Source: Sphaerolaimus hirsutus (Eukaryota > Nematoda > Chromadorea > Monhysterida > Sphaerolaimidae). Taken from it: DNA of 64,000 nucleotides. Shown here in pieces: positions 24,147 through 35,783 of this stretch; position 1 is the first letter of the stretch; the number at the start of each line of letters is the position of its first letter. The notes beneath the pieces are model-generated. The model was given only the letters and a program-made list of their open reading frames with translations. It had not been told where the DNA came from and searched no databases. The DNA lies in assembly GCA_964036195.1 (NCBI GenBank), contig OZ038459.1, forward strand, positions 20,271,206-20,335,205. Reading direction: 5' to 3'. A program made the position numbers and the translations under genes.

Positions 24147-24982
24147 TAGGGTTCAAACGATATATCGTATCGAATATCGAATATCGGATATCGACCATTT
24201 TTTAATATCGAATATCGAATATCGATATCGAAAATTTTGAAAAAATATCGAATATCGAATATCGATATCGAAAATTTTGAAAAAATATCGAATATCGATA
24301 TCGAATATCGACCATATTTTCGATATATCGAACCTGTATAATGTCCTTAATTAAGTTATTATTTTTGTTTTGAGATATTTGTGATCAATTTGATTTGCTT
24401 ATAGTATCTAAGTTGATGGGTAAAAGTACAGTATTTAATGTCATCTTTGTTGGAGTGCTTACTCCACATTTCTTGTATTTGGCTTGGCCACATACCTACT
24501 GAACTACCTACCTCAAATTTGAAGCCAGAAAATGCTGATATGCTGCTTTTTTGCAACATGCCCTTAATCAATTGTAATATCTACCAATTTTTGTTTGTCT
24601 GATACAATTTGATTCGTCATGTTTTTTCTTCGATTTTCTCATTCTGACCATTGTAAACCTTGTTAAAATCAATTGTACTTTTCAGTAAAGAGATAATCAA
24701 CCATGTTTGCAACCATATGAAAATACAATATGCTGCTTGAAATATGCCTTGCTATACCAAAAGGTAAATATCGAATATCGAAAATATCTAAATATCGATA
24801 TCGAATATCGACCATTTTTTAGTATCGAATATCGAATATCGATATTGAGGGTCCATATCGTATCGAATATCGATATCGAAATTTTTGAAAAAATATCGAA
24901 TATCGAATATCGATATCGAAAATTTTGAATAAATATCGAATATCGAATATCGATATCGAAAAGTGATATCGTTTGAACCCTA
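24147..24982. mobile_element. hAT-like TATCGA element, duplication CATTTTAT
   Basis: CATTTTAT at 24139-24146 and 24983-24990 exactly flanks TAGGGTTCAAACGATATATC and its complement. The arms are ATATCGA arrays. The 400-bp centre is about 95% identical to that at 37285 and holds a minus-strand open frame (24571-24359, KHSNKDDIKYCTFTHQ) shared by both copies; I do not recognise it. Confidence 0.92.
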
Positions 24983-25032
24983 CATTTTATGGCTATTTTT
25001 TTCTTATGAATGAAATGTGCATCATACTACAG

Positions 25033-25765
25033 GGGCCAGTTCTGCAAGTAGACAAGTTAAGAGTTAAAAGTTAAGAGTTGAGTAAAATGACAAATGGCAA
25101 GTTAAGAGTAAAGTTAAAGTTTAAGCGCAAAATTAAAGTTTAAGAGCAAAATTAAAGTTTAAGAGAAAAGTTAAAGTTTAAGAGTTGAGTTCAAAGTTGA
25201 GTTAAATGTTAAGAGTTGAGTTAAAGGTTAAAAGTTGAGTCAAAAGTTTAGTTAAATGTTAAGAGTTGAGTTAAAGGTTAAAGGTGAGTTAAAAGTTGAT
25301 TTAAAAGACAAATGGGTCATTCGTTGCAGAAGCGCGATACGCTGATCTTCGATCATATTTTGTCCCGGCACGGCCATTTTGAAACAACGTTCCGCGATTT
25401 TTTCTTTTTTTAGCGATAATTTTTTTGGATACGTTATTTTCAAATGTCGTGCATACAACATTGGCAGCATGCAGCGAACAGCCGTATCAATACCAATTTC
25501 ACATTTTTATTTTTTATATTTTTTACCATCATTTTCCACTTGTCTCTTAACTATCAACTCTTAACTCAACTCTTAACTCAACTTTTCACTCTTAACTCAA
25601 CTTTTAACCTTTAACTCAACTCTTAACATTTAACTCAACTTTTCACTCAACTCTTAAATTTGAACTTTTCTCTTAAACTTTAACTTTACTCTTAACTCGC
25701 CATTAGTCCTTTTACTCAACTCTTAACTTTTAACTCTTAACTTGTCCACTTGCGGAACCGGCACC
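25033..25765. mobile_element. TTAAGAGTTGAG-array palindromic element with captured sequence
   Basis: Tips gggccagttctgcaagtaga and tccacttgcggaaccggcac match the 3299 and 61479 elements. The arms are gttaagagttgagttaaa and complement arrays over 250 bp each. The core (25300-25500) is unique and on the minus strand reads RHLKITYPKKLSLKKEKIAERC, probably a captured gene fragment I cannot name. Confidence 0.7.
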
Positions 25766-25955
25766 AGGTAGGCTACCTACCGTAGGTATTTTGTACACGC
25801 CATATCAACCCTATTTTGGACTGATGACAGCAAAAAAAAAGAAGGCAAATGACAAGTTAAAAAACAAATGTGCATTAACGATGAATTATTTCTCATTTGA
25901 TGGTTCACCTATAGTTTTTCAGAAATGAAATTGTAGATTCTGTTACAAAATAAAA

Positions 25956-26221
25956 TACCGTATTTCCTCGAATTACCCCCGGGGGGTTTATTTTTTCAGA
26001 GTGAGAATTTTGAGAGAAAAACGTGAAAAATGCAACAATAACCACCATTTATAAGTTTTTACAGCCTTATATAAGGATGTAGATGGTATAAACGATGTTC
26101 TAACGTAACACAGTAAGTGTTTTGAACGTCTGTCATGCATTTCCCGGACCACAAATTCATAGTGCCCATTTTGAGGTCGGGTATTTCGAGGGGGGGGGGG
26201 GTATTTCGAGGAAATACGGTA
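25956..26221. mobile_element. TACCGTATTTCCTCGAATAA-family MITE
   Basis: Ends taccgtatttcctcgaatta and tttcgaggaaatacggtaa with G/C runs just inside, typical of a family present at least nine times here (30617, 32690, 36807, 49872, 51205, 55514, 59611 and fragments). Confidence 0.75.
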
Positions 26222-26624
26222 AGTAACCCCCAGTATCAAATGGAAGTAAAAATGTAAGACGGTGTGTTTGCATGCCAAAAATTAGCAAAACACCCAGTTG
26301 ATGGACACAGAAACTATGAGGTTTTTTAAATATCTGAGTTAACCCTGTTTAAGGACAAATTCGGATCTAAAAATATTGGTTGAAGAATAAGGGACCACTC
26401 TGACAGGAGGGCAGGTAAAACGATAAATCACAACTGGCAAGTAAATTCATGTGTTTAGCCAAGTGGTAAGTAAACTCGACAAGTACTTTCAGTAAAAAAC
26501 TTACTTATCACTTGACCCACTACTTCAAACCCCTATTACCACTTCTAAATTTTCTTACAGCCTATAACTTTTCTTCCCCCCTGTGACGTATCGTTTTACT
26601 TGTCACCTGTCAGAATTGTCACGA

Positions 26625-26860
26625 GATGCCATTCCCAATCCTTTAAAATGTCATGCAAAGTCTTAAAAGTAATGTGAAATGCCCTGTAATATGTGAAACA
26701 TATTGAAATTTGACATTCTACAGGGTCTTTCAAATGACATTTGACATTTTACAGAGTATTTTACATGACATTTGATATTTTACAGGGTTTTTACAAAACT
26801 TTTGGCATTTTACAGGTAATTTGACACTTAACAGAGTTTTACATGGTCTGGGAGTGTCCC
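26625..26860. mobile_element. Introner-family element inside the composite
   Basis: Starts gatgccattcccaatccttt and ends catggtctgggagtgtcccc; the body is tgtaaaatgtca/tgacattttaca words. No surrounding exon. Confidence 0.6.
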
Positions 26861-27764
26861 CAGGTGGAATTTCTACCTTTAGTGTTAAGTAAGAAAGCTT
26901 TTTGGCTTTCATTTGACTATTATTACGTTCTGGGAGATGATAGAAGTCATATAAGGTGATGAAACTGATAGGTGAACAGTGCCTGCATCATAAAAGGAAA
27001 ATATTTTGGCGCTGGCGCCATTGGCACTTGGCGCCATAGCCTCCTGGCGCCATTGGCGCTTGGCGCCGCGGTCTGGAAAAGCGCCATGGCGCTTTCGGCG
27101 CTTGGCGCTATTTTGTCGTGGCGGCATTGGCGCTTGGCGCTGGACTTTGAAAAGCGCCATGGCGCTTTTGGCGCTTGGCGCTAAAATCCTGGCGCTTTTT
27201 ACATCACTATTCAGGGGTGTAGTATGTGAGGTTTTGGCATAGAGCGGTTTTTTACAAAACAAACAAACAAACAAACAGGGTTGTTGAAAAACGTTGTTTT
27301 TCCATCCCTAATGTTTACCAATATAAATGCGTGCCATGTAAATATGCTCTGACTGGTATCAAATTAACACAAGTTATAGTCGAGTCATGCGTTGATGGAA
27401 AGGGTTGGTTGTAAATCTGTCATAAAAATTCCCCTTGAATAGCGCCCCCACACAAAAATTTTAAAGAAAAAGAACATTTGTTCGGGGAAACTAATCCAGA
27501 ACATAATGCAGATTACTATAGTTGACTCCAGCGACATTACACCTTACAATGAAATCTACCGTATCCCATCAGAATAAAAGAACAAACACAATTTTGAATT
27601 TCATTATATTTATCAAACTGCTCCTACTTGGGTGAATTTGGTGCAGTTTTTGAGTGACCTTACTCATCAAAATATGGTAAATATTATTCATTGTAAGCCG
27701 GTGTTTCTTTCCACTTTAACTCCCATCCCAACCCCAAAAGCCACAAAAGCCCCCAACACCTCAC

Positions 27765-30700
27765 CTGAGTCTTCTTGCCAGTATTCAATTTGTACCTCAG
27801 TTCGCTCAGAGTGCCAAAGGCCACGTCGCCGGCGGGCGGCTCGACGCACAGCTCGGCGTGCTCGCTGAACTTGTCGCCGGGGCGCACCTGCTGCGGGGTT
27901 TTGAGGGGGCTGAATTAAAATTGATGTTTTGGATTTTGATTAGAATTAGAACTGGAATTAGAACTGGAACTGGTATTGTATAAATCTATATATCGAGGAA
28001 TATACTCTCGACTGTAAGACCTCCCACAGTATCGTTTAAATTAGCTACTTTGTAAATGAATAAATACAGGAAACATCTATGTACCTGTTTACATTAAGAT
28101 TTATGCATTATGTAAAGCACTTTTTACTTATTGTTCTGACAAACCCGCTTAAGTTCACCACTTTTTTAATTTTACTTTTTCTAGCAATTTACATTTTGAG
28201 CTTTTTTCACCTACCTATACGTTAATACGGAATACTTTGATGAATTTTACACCTGTTGAGCTACGCCTCATTCGAATTTTTTTTGCGCGGTTAAACATCA
28301 TTTGAAATTTGCTGAACAGCTTAAATAAACGGTCTTCACCAGAGTTGTTAAAATACGGGTATTTTTAGAAAGTGTAAGTGTAAGCGTAAATACACTTCCA
28401 AATTTGAGTATGGATACCAAAAGTGTAAGGTATTTTAAAAATACCTAGGAAAGTGTAAAAAAAAGTGTAAGTGTAAAAATTGTTTCAGAAGCAGCTCCCA
28501 CTGTTGAGCATTAGAAAACACCACTGTTTTCACCTTTAGATCATTTAGATTTATTTGTCATTTGCATGCATTTTCTCATATTTGACTGCCTTTTATGAAT
28601 CATTTCAGACTGTAACAAATACTGTAGTGGTATGAAGTTCCCTAATAATGGCACTTTTTCAGTGTTGATATTTTACTGATTAAGCAATGTGATACACACT
28701 GTTTAAATGCAAGAATGGACTAGCAGCAAATGTCAATGCAAAAGCCAGTTGATCTTGTGTCCAGCTGGTGAATTTCCATTGATCTTATCCTTTTTACAAA
28801 AGTATGATGAAACTGTAGAATACCATGAGTACTGATCAAAGGTTGGAGATCAAAGGCTAGTTTGTACATTTGCCATATTTTCTAGATTCAATGCATAACT
28901 GCATGTGTGCACTGTGCAGTGATTTTTTGTACATGACCCTATTTTATGCTTTCTCAGAAGCATAAAACAGGGCCATCTGAAAGAAAAAAACACACTTTCT
29001 GTACCCGGGTATTTTGCTCAGGATAGTGTAAAAAAAGTGTATGGGTATTTTATGAAAAAGTAAGTGTAAGTGTAAATATAAATACCCATTTACCCGGGTA
29101 TTTTGGGTAGTACACTTTTGCGACTCTGGTCTTTACATCGTCAAAATTCGGAATGAAAACGATTTTTAGAATGAAAACGATTTTAGAACTTTTTCCACAA
29201 CACTAGCACAGCAAAAAATGGGTTCGTGAAGTGTGTGGAAGCGCGCTCTGTGAAGACACTTCCACTCACTTCCACACACTTCACGAAGTTTTCGTTGAAG
29301 TGTCTTCCACTCACTTCACCTAGCTTCACAAAGCGTGTAATTTCGTGAAGCGCGCTTCCCGACGTTGACACACTGAAGTCACTTCACAAACATTGTGCAG
29401 CATGGTGACACATGTGTCTGTGATGTGAAGTGCCTTCACAGCAAATTTCGTGAAGTGCCGGGAAGCGCCACAAGCTTCGTGAAGCGTCGGGAAGTGTCAG
29501 CGTGAAGACACTTCAAGACGCTTCACGACGCATCACACACCCATTTTCTGCTGTGAGGGTGTCAACAAAAACTTTTTGGCGGAAAATTGAAACGGAAACG
29601 GAAAAATTTTGGTACTTGCCGGAAAACGGAAACGGAAATGGAAAATTTTTGGCACTTGTCGGAAAACGGAAAACGAAAAAATGAAAGGCCGGAAAACGGA
29701 AACGGAAAAGGAAAAATTTGCTGAAAGTATGCCGGAAACGGAAAAAATTTGCTGAAATTTTGCTGGAAACAGATAAAAATTTGCTGAAATTTATCCGGAA
29801 ATAAAAAAATTTGCAGAAATCTCGCTAGAAATAGGAAAAATTCACATAATTGAGAACCTGCATGCATGCTTACCAGTTTGGCTGCAACAGAAAACATCAA
29901 ATTGAGCTAGAAAGTGGAAAAAAAGTTTGAAAAACAGACAATTGAACCAGAAAATGGAAAAAAGCCGGAAAAACTGAAAATTTAGCCGGAAAACGGAAAA
30001 TAAGCCAGAAAACGGAACAAAAAATTTAGCAGCCGGAAAACGGAAACGGAAACGGAAAAAAATTTGTCTGCGGAAAACGGAAAGTTGACACCCTACACAA
30101 CACCATCAAATGTAACAGAGTACACGAACTTCCGTGACTTTCGAGCCTCCGGCCAGCGGAGATTCCGCAGCCATGCGGACAGCAATTTCAGATAGACTTT
30201 GCAATTTTCACAGCTCAAATAAATAAATAGAGCAATAAACTTCAATTTCTTTCATCAAAATTCAAAGACCTCAAGACTTCGATTTAATTCCGCCGCACTA
30301 TTAAATGTATAAAAGCGCAGTGTGCTTTCAAGCTTAGGCGCCGCTGGTGCGGCCATGTGAATGAAATGCACGGCAGCTAGCTGGGCGGCGGGCCGGATCA
30401 ATAAAGGCCGCAGCCACACAGCACACTCGCAGTACCTAAACTACACTCGAGTACACAGTGCAGTGAGTACAGGTATTTATGTATCTATGTATTCACGTAT
30501 TTATGTACTTATTTAGTGTCTTCACCCGTTTGTCTAGGTCTAGGACGACTGCATATTTGTGCAAAAGCAGGTGCGCAAAATCAAAACTTGACAATAAAAT
30601 CTGTGACGCAAAAATATACCGTAAATGCTCGAATAAGTTCCCCGGGGAGTTATTTTTTCGTCAGAATTTTTTGAGGGGGGCTTATTCGAGAGGGGGGTTA

Positions 30701-31867
30701 ATTGAGGGGATGAGTAATTTTCCTCGCAAGGCACATTGCATGTATGAACGGGGTGAATTCATGCATGAATCCATTTTTATGCAATGGAATCAATGGTGGT
30801 GAACATCAGCTGCAAAAGAATACATTCATTTTAATGTACACAAACATTACAGCGTGTTTGGTACGTCGTTCCTACCCATTAAGCAGGGGGACTTAATCGA
30901 GGGGGGGGAATATTTTTTCATCAGTCAGCTAACAGGGGGGGTGTATTCGAGGGGGGGGGGGGGCTTTTTCGAGGATTTACGGTACCTGGCTTGCTGACAG
31001 AATTGTGGAAATGCTGTCAACAGGTTAATATTTAGATTTTTCACAGCAAATTCAATACATTAACAGGAAAACCATGCAAACTGTACAGATTTACATAGAA
31101 AATTGGCATACAATTAGTCATCGAAATAAAACACGTAAATGAGTCCGCGCGCACAATATCCCAAACAATTCCCCGTTGCAATCAATCGAAGGGTGGCCAT
31201 AAAAACCTCACACAACCTATACATTTACTGACGTTTTAACAAAAAAAAGCGACACCTTTAAATTGCTACAATGTGCCTGCGCACACTAGTTTTCACACGA
31301 AATTTCGAAAACTCACAAATCAGCATAGAACGCATTTGAGTTTTCAACAATGAGGTTGGCCGAAAAATAAAAATGGCTCATTGTGGCGAACTCAAACACG
31401 TTCATAGCTCATTTATGAGTTTTCGAAATTTCCTGTGAAAACTAGTGCGTGCATGGCCAATGGGTCATAGTTGACATCAAAATTCGTGTCAACTAAATTT
31501 AGTCAACTTTCAATTTGTCCAGTTATTTCAATTTTCCTATGAGACAGAGCATAGTTAATTTTATATGGTGACACTTAATTTTGTTTTTGTTATTTAGTTG
31601 ACATTCAGTTGACACGAATTAGCGATGTCAACTAATGTGGGCCCATCGGCAAGCCGCACACGAGATCAACTAGGAAAGTAAAAACAGAAACGCACCTTCA
31701 GAATAATCGAATCCTGTCTGATAAATTGTCCATGACCAAAATCTTCACTATCACTTTCGAGTATTTGATCATCGATAATTTTTGATCTCCACGCCAAATC
31801 TTCTTCACTACTTTCCAATATAATCGTGGCAACGGATTCCTTCGGGAAATGCACTGCCGATGTTTTT
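27765..31867 (-). CDS. Two phase-compatible exons of an unrecognised gene (perhaps the doublecortin gene's 3' part)
   Basis: Exon 31867-31696 follows acceptor ttttcgctctcag and ends at donor AAG|GTGCGT; it reads FPKESVATIILESSEEDL and ESDSEDFGHGQFIRQ. Exon 27887-27765 follows ccccgcagcag and ends CAG|GTGAGG; it reads PGDKFSEHAELCVEPP and LSELRYKLNTGKKTQ. The join is phase 0 to phase 0. Both are minus-strand, as are the exons upstream at 39.9 and 42.2 kb, so they may belong to one transcript. The phase-0 end at 39832 and the one-base start at 31867 do not fit directly, so at least one exon is missing. No stop codon is seen. Confidence 0.55.
27888..28339. other. Intron-like sequence, nothing recognised
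   Basis: AT-rich sequence between the exon at 27887 and the element at 28340. There is a short gaactggaattag repeat near 27945-27975. Confidence 0.4.
28340..29128. mobile_element. hAT-like TTACACTTACAC element, inverted relative of 18055-18839
   Basis: Ends CAGAGTTGTTAAAATAC and TTTGCGACTCTG are flanked by GTCTTCAC (28332-28339) and GTCTTTAC (29129-29136), an 8-bp duplication with one mismatch. The unique centre matches the complement of the 18055 copy (for example the cataaaacagggccatctga stretch), with scattered substitutions and small indels. Confidence 0.9.
29209..29553. mobile_element. CACTTCACGAAG-family palindromic element
   Basis: Begins cagcaaaaaatgggttcgtg and ends cacccattttctgctg; interior gtgaagtgtgtggaagtg and complement arrays. 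Same family as 8974-9269. Confidence 0.7.
29556..30094. mobile_element. GGAAAACGG-family element
   Basis: Starts gagggtgtcaacaaaaac, ends cggaaagttgacaccctaca, and is filled with ggaaaacggaaacgg words. It directly abuts the CACTTCACG element, probably a tandem or targeted insertion. Confidence 0.7.
30095..30616. other. No gene seen
   Basis: Unique AT-rich sequence; no exon supported. Confidence 0.4.
30617..30984. mobile_element. CCTCGAATAA-family MITE
   Basis: Ends taccgtaaatgctcgaataa and ttcgaggatttacggta; CCCCGGGGAGTTATTTTTTC lies just inside the left end and long G runs inside the right. Confidence 0.75.
31269..31457. mobile_element. TAGTTTTCAC-family MITE
   Basis: Ends cctgcgcacactagttttca and tgaaaactagtgcgtgcatg. 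It touches the GTTGACA MITE that follows; the same two families are also neighbours at 16078-16476. Confidence 0.75.
31458..31646. mobile_element. GTTGACA-family MITE
   Basis: Ends caatgggtcatagttgacat and gatgtcaactaatgtgggcc with inner aattcgtgtcaacta and its complement. It lies in the intron just 3' of the exon 31867-31696. Confidence 0.75.
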
Positions 31868-32689
31868 CTGAGAGCGAAAAAGTTATGATTCTGTGCAGTT
31901 TGGCATGGTGCCAAAATGCGGGAAATTCGAATTATGTGGAAACGAATGAAAAGTATTTGAGGTTTTTAAACGGAACTGAATGTATGTACACCAGAAAAAG
32001 CATACATGTTTGGGGATGTGGCATGTGAGTGACAATGTCCTACACTCCGACACTGCAGTTGACAACAAAAAGTTTCAAAATCATTAAATCAGTTATGGAC
32101 GCATTTCTGTTTGCCGGAATAGAATCTGTCAACTAATCCAGAATGATACATTGTGGTCAACTCAAATGTGTTCAAGACAAATTAATCGGTTTTGGAAATC
32201 TTGGTTATCAATTACCGTGTACGTAGGAGCAATGAAAATTTCTTCAATGGCGAGCCCTGTAAAACACGAAAAACACACTTATGCCTGCAATTGATTTAAA
32301 GTTAAAATCTCTGTGTTTTGTTATCGCCGAAATTCAATAGGATAAATAAAACTTGCAGTGTGCGGGGCACCAAAGAACGAACTTTCGCGTGGCAAGTCAA
32401 AGTGTCATGATATCGGTGGAAAGTGATTACAAATGACACGCATGTAATACCTATTATTACAACGTTTGGTATTTATCGACAGATATCGATTTCAGATATT
32501 TATCAGTAGTGATACGTGACTGCATCACATCACAGTCACATTGCAATTTTCAGCACAAGAGAAAGAGTAAATACAATGTCGCTGTCTGTATATTTTATCG
32601 ACAAACTAAGCAAATCAGTCCGAATTCAAAAAATACCGAGATTATTTACGAGAACACAGTCTCATTAAAACCTCCAAATAAAAGTAAAC

Positions 32690-32980
32690 TTCCGTATTAA
32701 CTCGAATTATACCCATGGGGAATTTTTATTTCGTCTTTCAAGTGGAGAAATGATAATTTCATCAAAATTTTCAAGCATGTTTCTATCAATTCATTTCATC
32801 AAATATTTTTATTATCAACAATAACAAGCCATTTTCGTCCAAATCGGACACAACAAATTTTTCATATGCCTAAACTTATGGTTCATCGGCATCAGCGGGC
32901 GGGGGGCGGGGGTTATTCAAGTACAAGAATTGTTTTTCATCACTCGTCTAACAGGGGGATTTATTCAAGCAAATACGGTA
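32690..32980. mobile_element. CCTCGAATAA-family MITE
   Basis: Begins ttccgtattaactcgaatta and ends ttattcaagcaaatacggta, with the usual G-rich inner border. Confidence 0.7.
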
Positions 32981-33542
32981 AGTAGGTGCCTGGAAATACG
33001 AGTGGGTTGTAGGGTTGGCCGATGTTTTTTAAAACGTTTTTTTAATAAAAAAACGTTGTTTTTTAAAATAAAAACATGACGTCCGAAATGTTGTTTTTTT
33101 TAAACATCGGCCGAAATTTTTAGTACTAAACACTAGGTATTTTGCAATTTTTTTGCACGCAAGCGCGCAATTTCACACACAAATTGACATTGGTGGTTGT
33201 TTTCATTGGTTTTGTGGCATTTTTAGTATCAAAGTATCCATTTCTATGTGCTACCATGGGTTAATAAGCCGTCATATGTTGCTGAAGTATAAAATATTGA
33301 GGTAATGTGCTTCCATGTACCTCCACAGTGTGTAACTTCACTCACAAACTAACAACCTCCTTTTATAACCTTGTTTCATCACTATTCTGTGCCAAACTTT
33401 ACCTGAAGTCACAAACATTCGACTATAAGGCGATATACGAACGATATGTCGATGAAAAATGGATATTTTTGACACAAATCACCACTTATAATGCTATCCC
33501 ATGGCTCCACAGCCATTATATGGTCATATATAACATCACAGA

Positions 33543-35302
33543 TAGGGTGTCAAATTTCCGTTTCCGTTTTCCGTTTCCGCCTTTCCGCAGGAAAATTTTT
33601 TACCTTTCCGTTTTCCGGCAGCTGAAAAAATTTTACCTTTCCGTTTTCCGGCAGCCGAAAAATTTTTACCTTTCCGTTTTCCGTTTTCCGGCAGCTGAAA
33701 ATTTTTTACCTTTCCGTTTCCGTTTTTCTGGCCCATTTTTCTGTTTTCCGGCTGAAAAATTTTTACCTTTCCGTTTCCGTTTTACCAGGCCATTTTTCCA
33801 TTTTCTGGCTTGATTTTCAGTTTTTGGGCATTTTTCCATTGTTTTTCCAATCTGTATTTATCTTCAATTGGCTCATCCAATTGTGTTGTTTTTGTCTCTT
33901 GGAGCAGCATTGACAAATGGGATTTCAGGGTCAGTGAAACAGGTGCTGTGAACCCAATTGGGTCATATGCTGACACCAATAATTTATTCAAGTTTTGTCT
34001 GGTTGGTGTTGTGATGCTGTCAATTTGCAATTTTGGTGTTGATATTGTAATATAGTTCTAAAGCTTCAACTTCATTCGTGACACTCATGATGAAGTTATC
34101 GACGTAAATGTTGTTTATTATCATCGCCAACTGGTTTCATTCCCCTTCATTTTCTTCATATTCATTCATGTTGTTTATTGTCACATTTAAATGGTATTTT
34201 ATGACTGCTCCCAAAATTGCTGGGCTGCAGACAAGTCCAAACAGTACGCGTTTAAAACAAAGTACTATTAAGTTATGTTCAGTTACTGGTTTTGAGGCAT
34301 CTTCCAGGAAAATCGTGTGTAGTCTCTAGCTTGGTCATGCAATCCTATTTGCAAAAATGCCTTTTCAATATCGGCAATTAATGCTAGATTGCCTGCCCTG
34401 AACCTCAGGAGTAGGCCCAGTGCTAATGGTGTTGTAATTGGTCATCTAAAAAGGCACTCGTTGAAACTGGGCTTACCTGCCGACCCATCGTACACGATTC
34501 TGCATGATGTCGATTTGCCCGGCGTGATTACTGGCTGGTGTGGCAGGTAATGAATCCCCTTGTTGTCTGTTTTGTCATCACAGATCCCTTCTCTAGTTGG
34601 TCATCCAAAACTTTCCGGTATTGTTTGAATTAGTTTGGATCTTTGTTGAATCTTCTTATCAGTGATTTAAACCGCACCAAGGCTTCTGCTTTTCCCGTGG
34701 GCAGGTCACTGATACTCTCTTTATACGGCCAGTCAATATAGTATTGTTTGTTGTTGTTGTTGAATTTTATGCTATTTATTATCATCTCCTCTGCAATGTT
34801 GTCATCAATTGCATAGGGGTCATCAGTGATTCCCACTGCTTCTAGACTGTGAAATTGTCGTAGTGTTTCCTTTCTTATGGCCACTATGGCTACTTTTTGA
34901 TGATTTTTTCTTGGTTCAGTTAAGCTTGAACTACAAGTGAAGTTACAGGCATGATCCATAGTTGCAGAATGTACAGCTACCACAAACAAAGCCAAACAGG
35001 CAAACCTGCATGCAGGTTTTCCTTCTGCAAATTTGTCTATTACCATGCTAATTTCACTTTATTTTTTTCCGTTTCCGTGAAAATTTTGCTTTCCGTTTTC
35101 CGTTTTCCGGCATTTCATTTTTCAGTTTTCCATTTTCCGGCCGACAATTTTTTTTTACCTTTCCGTTTTCCGTTTTCCGCTGAGTGAAATTTTTTTACCT
35201 TTCCGTTTTCCGGCAGAAATTTTTTTTTTACCTTTCCGTTTTCCGTAAAGTGAAAAAATTTTACCTTTCCGTTTTCCGTAAAAAAAATTTTTTGACACCA
35301 CA
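33543..35302. mobile_element. GGAAAACGG hAT-like element, duplication ATCACAGA, carrying a retroelement fragment
   Basis: ATCACAGA at 33535-33542 and 35303-35310 exactly flanks TAGGGTGTCAAATTTCCG and the right tip TTTTGACACC. The arms (33545-33830 and 35060-35300) are ttttccgttttccgg arrays. The 1.2 kb between them is BEL/Pao reverse-transcriptase sequence, so the element has captured foreign DNA between its arms. Confidence 0.88.
33790..35046 (-). mobile_element. Decayed BEL/Pao retrotransposon pol fragment
   Basis: The minus strand encodes pieces of Pao-type reverse transcriptase in changing frames. There is a linker with FHSLEAVGITDDP, WPYKESISDLP and ALVRFKSLIRRFNKDP (35046-34630), then HYLPHQPVI near 34545, ALIADIEKAFLQ near 34370, YVDNFIMSV near 34095, and SAYDPIGFTAPVSL (about 33990-33930). 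Frameshifts and stops separate them, and protease, RNase H, integrase and LTRs are absent. It is non-functional. Confidence 0.85.
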
Positions 35303-35783
35303 ATCACAGAGTATTGCCACTGTCTGATATACCTATATATGTTGACACAAGGTCATATCTGGGAGCTTTTAAAAAAAAACGTTTTTTATTAAAAAAAAGT
35401 TGTTGTTTTTTAACAAAACGTGTTTAAAAAAACAACAACGTTTTTTTAATAAAAAAAACATCGAGTTAAAAAAAACGTTTTTTTTCCAACCCTAGTGGGT
35501 GGTGTAAAAAAGAATAGCACCGGTCGTTTTCGTAGATTTACACCTCTGCAGGGGTTCAGATGGATAGCAAATCGCCCCTCCACAAAAAAAAATCTATGGA
35601 AAAACTCACTTGTAAGCCCTGCGTCGCTCATGGCCAGCATTACTCAAAATCGACTTTTTCTGACTGTACAGGGGCACTCGTCTGGCGGGAGGCTGGCCCT
35701 GAAAATGGGGTTAAAATCAATGGGATTCAGTGACAAAACATGCACAACCAGAGCAGGGGTAGGAAAGGGGGGGGTGGGGGGGG

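Larger units (their letters stand above)
23858..27209. mobile_element. 3.35-kb composite hAT-like element with GCGCC arms, duplication TTCAGGGG
   Basis: TTCAGGGG at 23850-23857 and 27210-27217 exactly flanks TAGTGATGTAAAAGCGCC and GGCGCTTTTTACATCACTA. Both ends are arrays of gcgccatggcgcttttggcg. The two arms are 3 kb apart because the interior holds other elements: TATCGA (24147-24982), TTAAGAG palindrome (25033-25765), CCTCGAATAA element (25956-26221) and an introner copy (26625-26860). No transposase gene is visible. Confidence 0.85.
33010..35494. mobile_element. 2.5-kb hAT-like element with AACGTTTTTTT arms, nested
   Basis: Ends TAGGGTTGGCCGATGTTTTT and ACGTTTTTTTTCCAACCCTA are flanked by GTGGGTTG (33002-33009) and GTGGGTGG (35495-35502). 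The arms are aaaaaacgttttt words. Inside lies the GGAAAACGG element (33543-35302), which in turn holds a BEL/Pao fragment. Confidence 0.8.

Noticed and set aside
28340-29128. Telomere-like or satellite interpretation of TTACACTTACAC and TATCGA arrays
   Set aside because: The arrays are short, occur as mirrored pairs, and are bounded by exact target duplications, so they are arms of transposons.
33307-33813. 168-codon plus-strand frame
   Set aside because: Its second half is pure translation of the ttttccgttttccgg array (FRFPAAE repeats).
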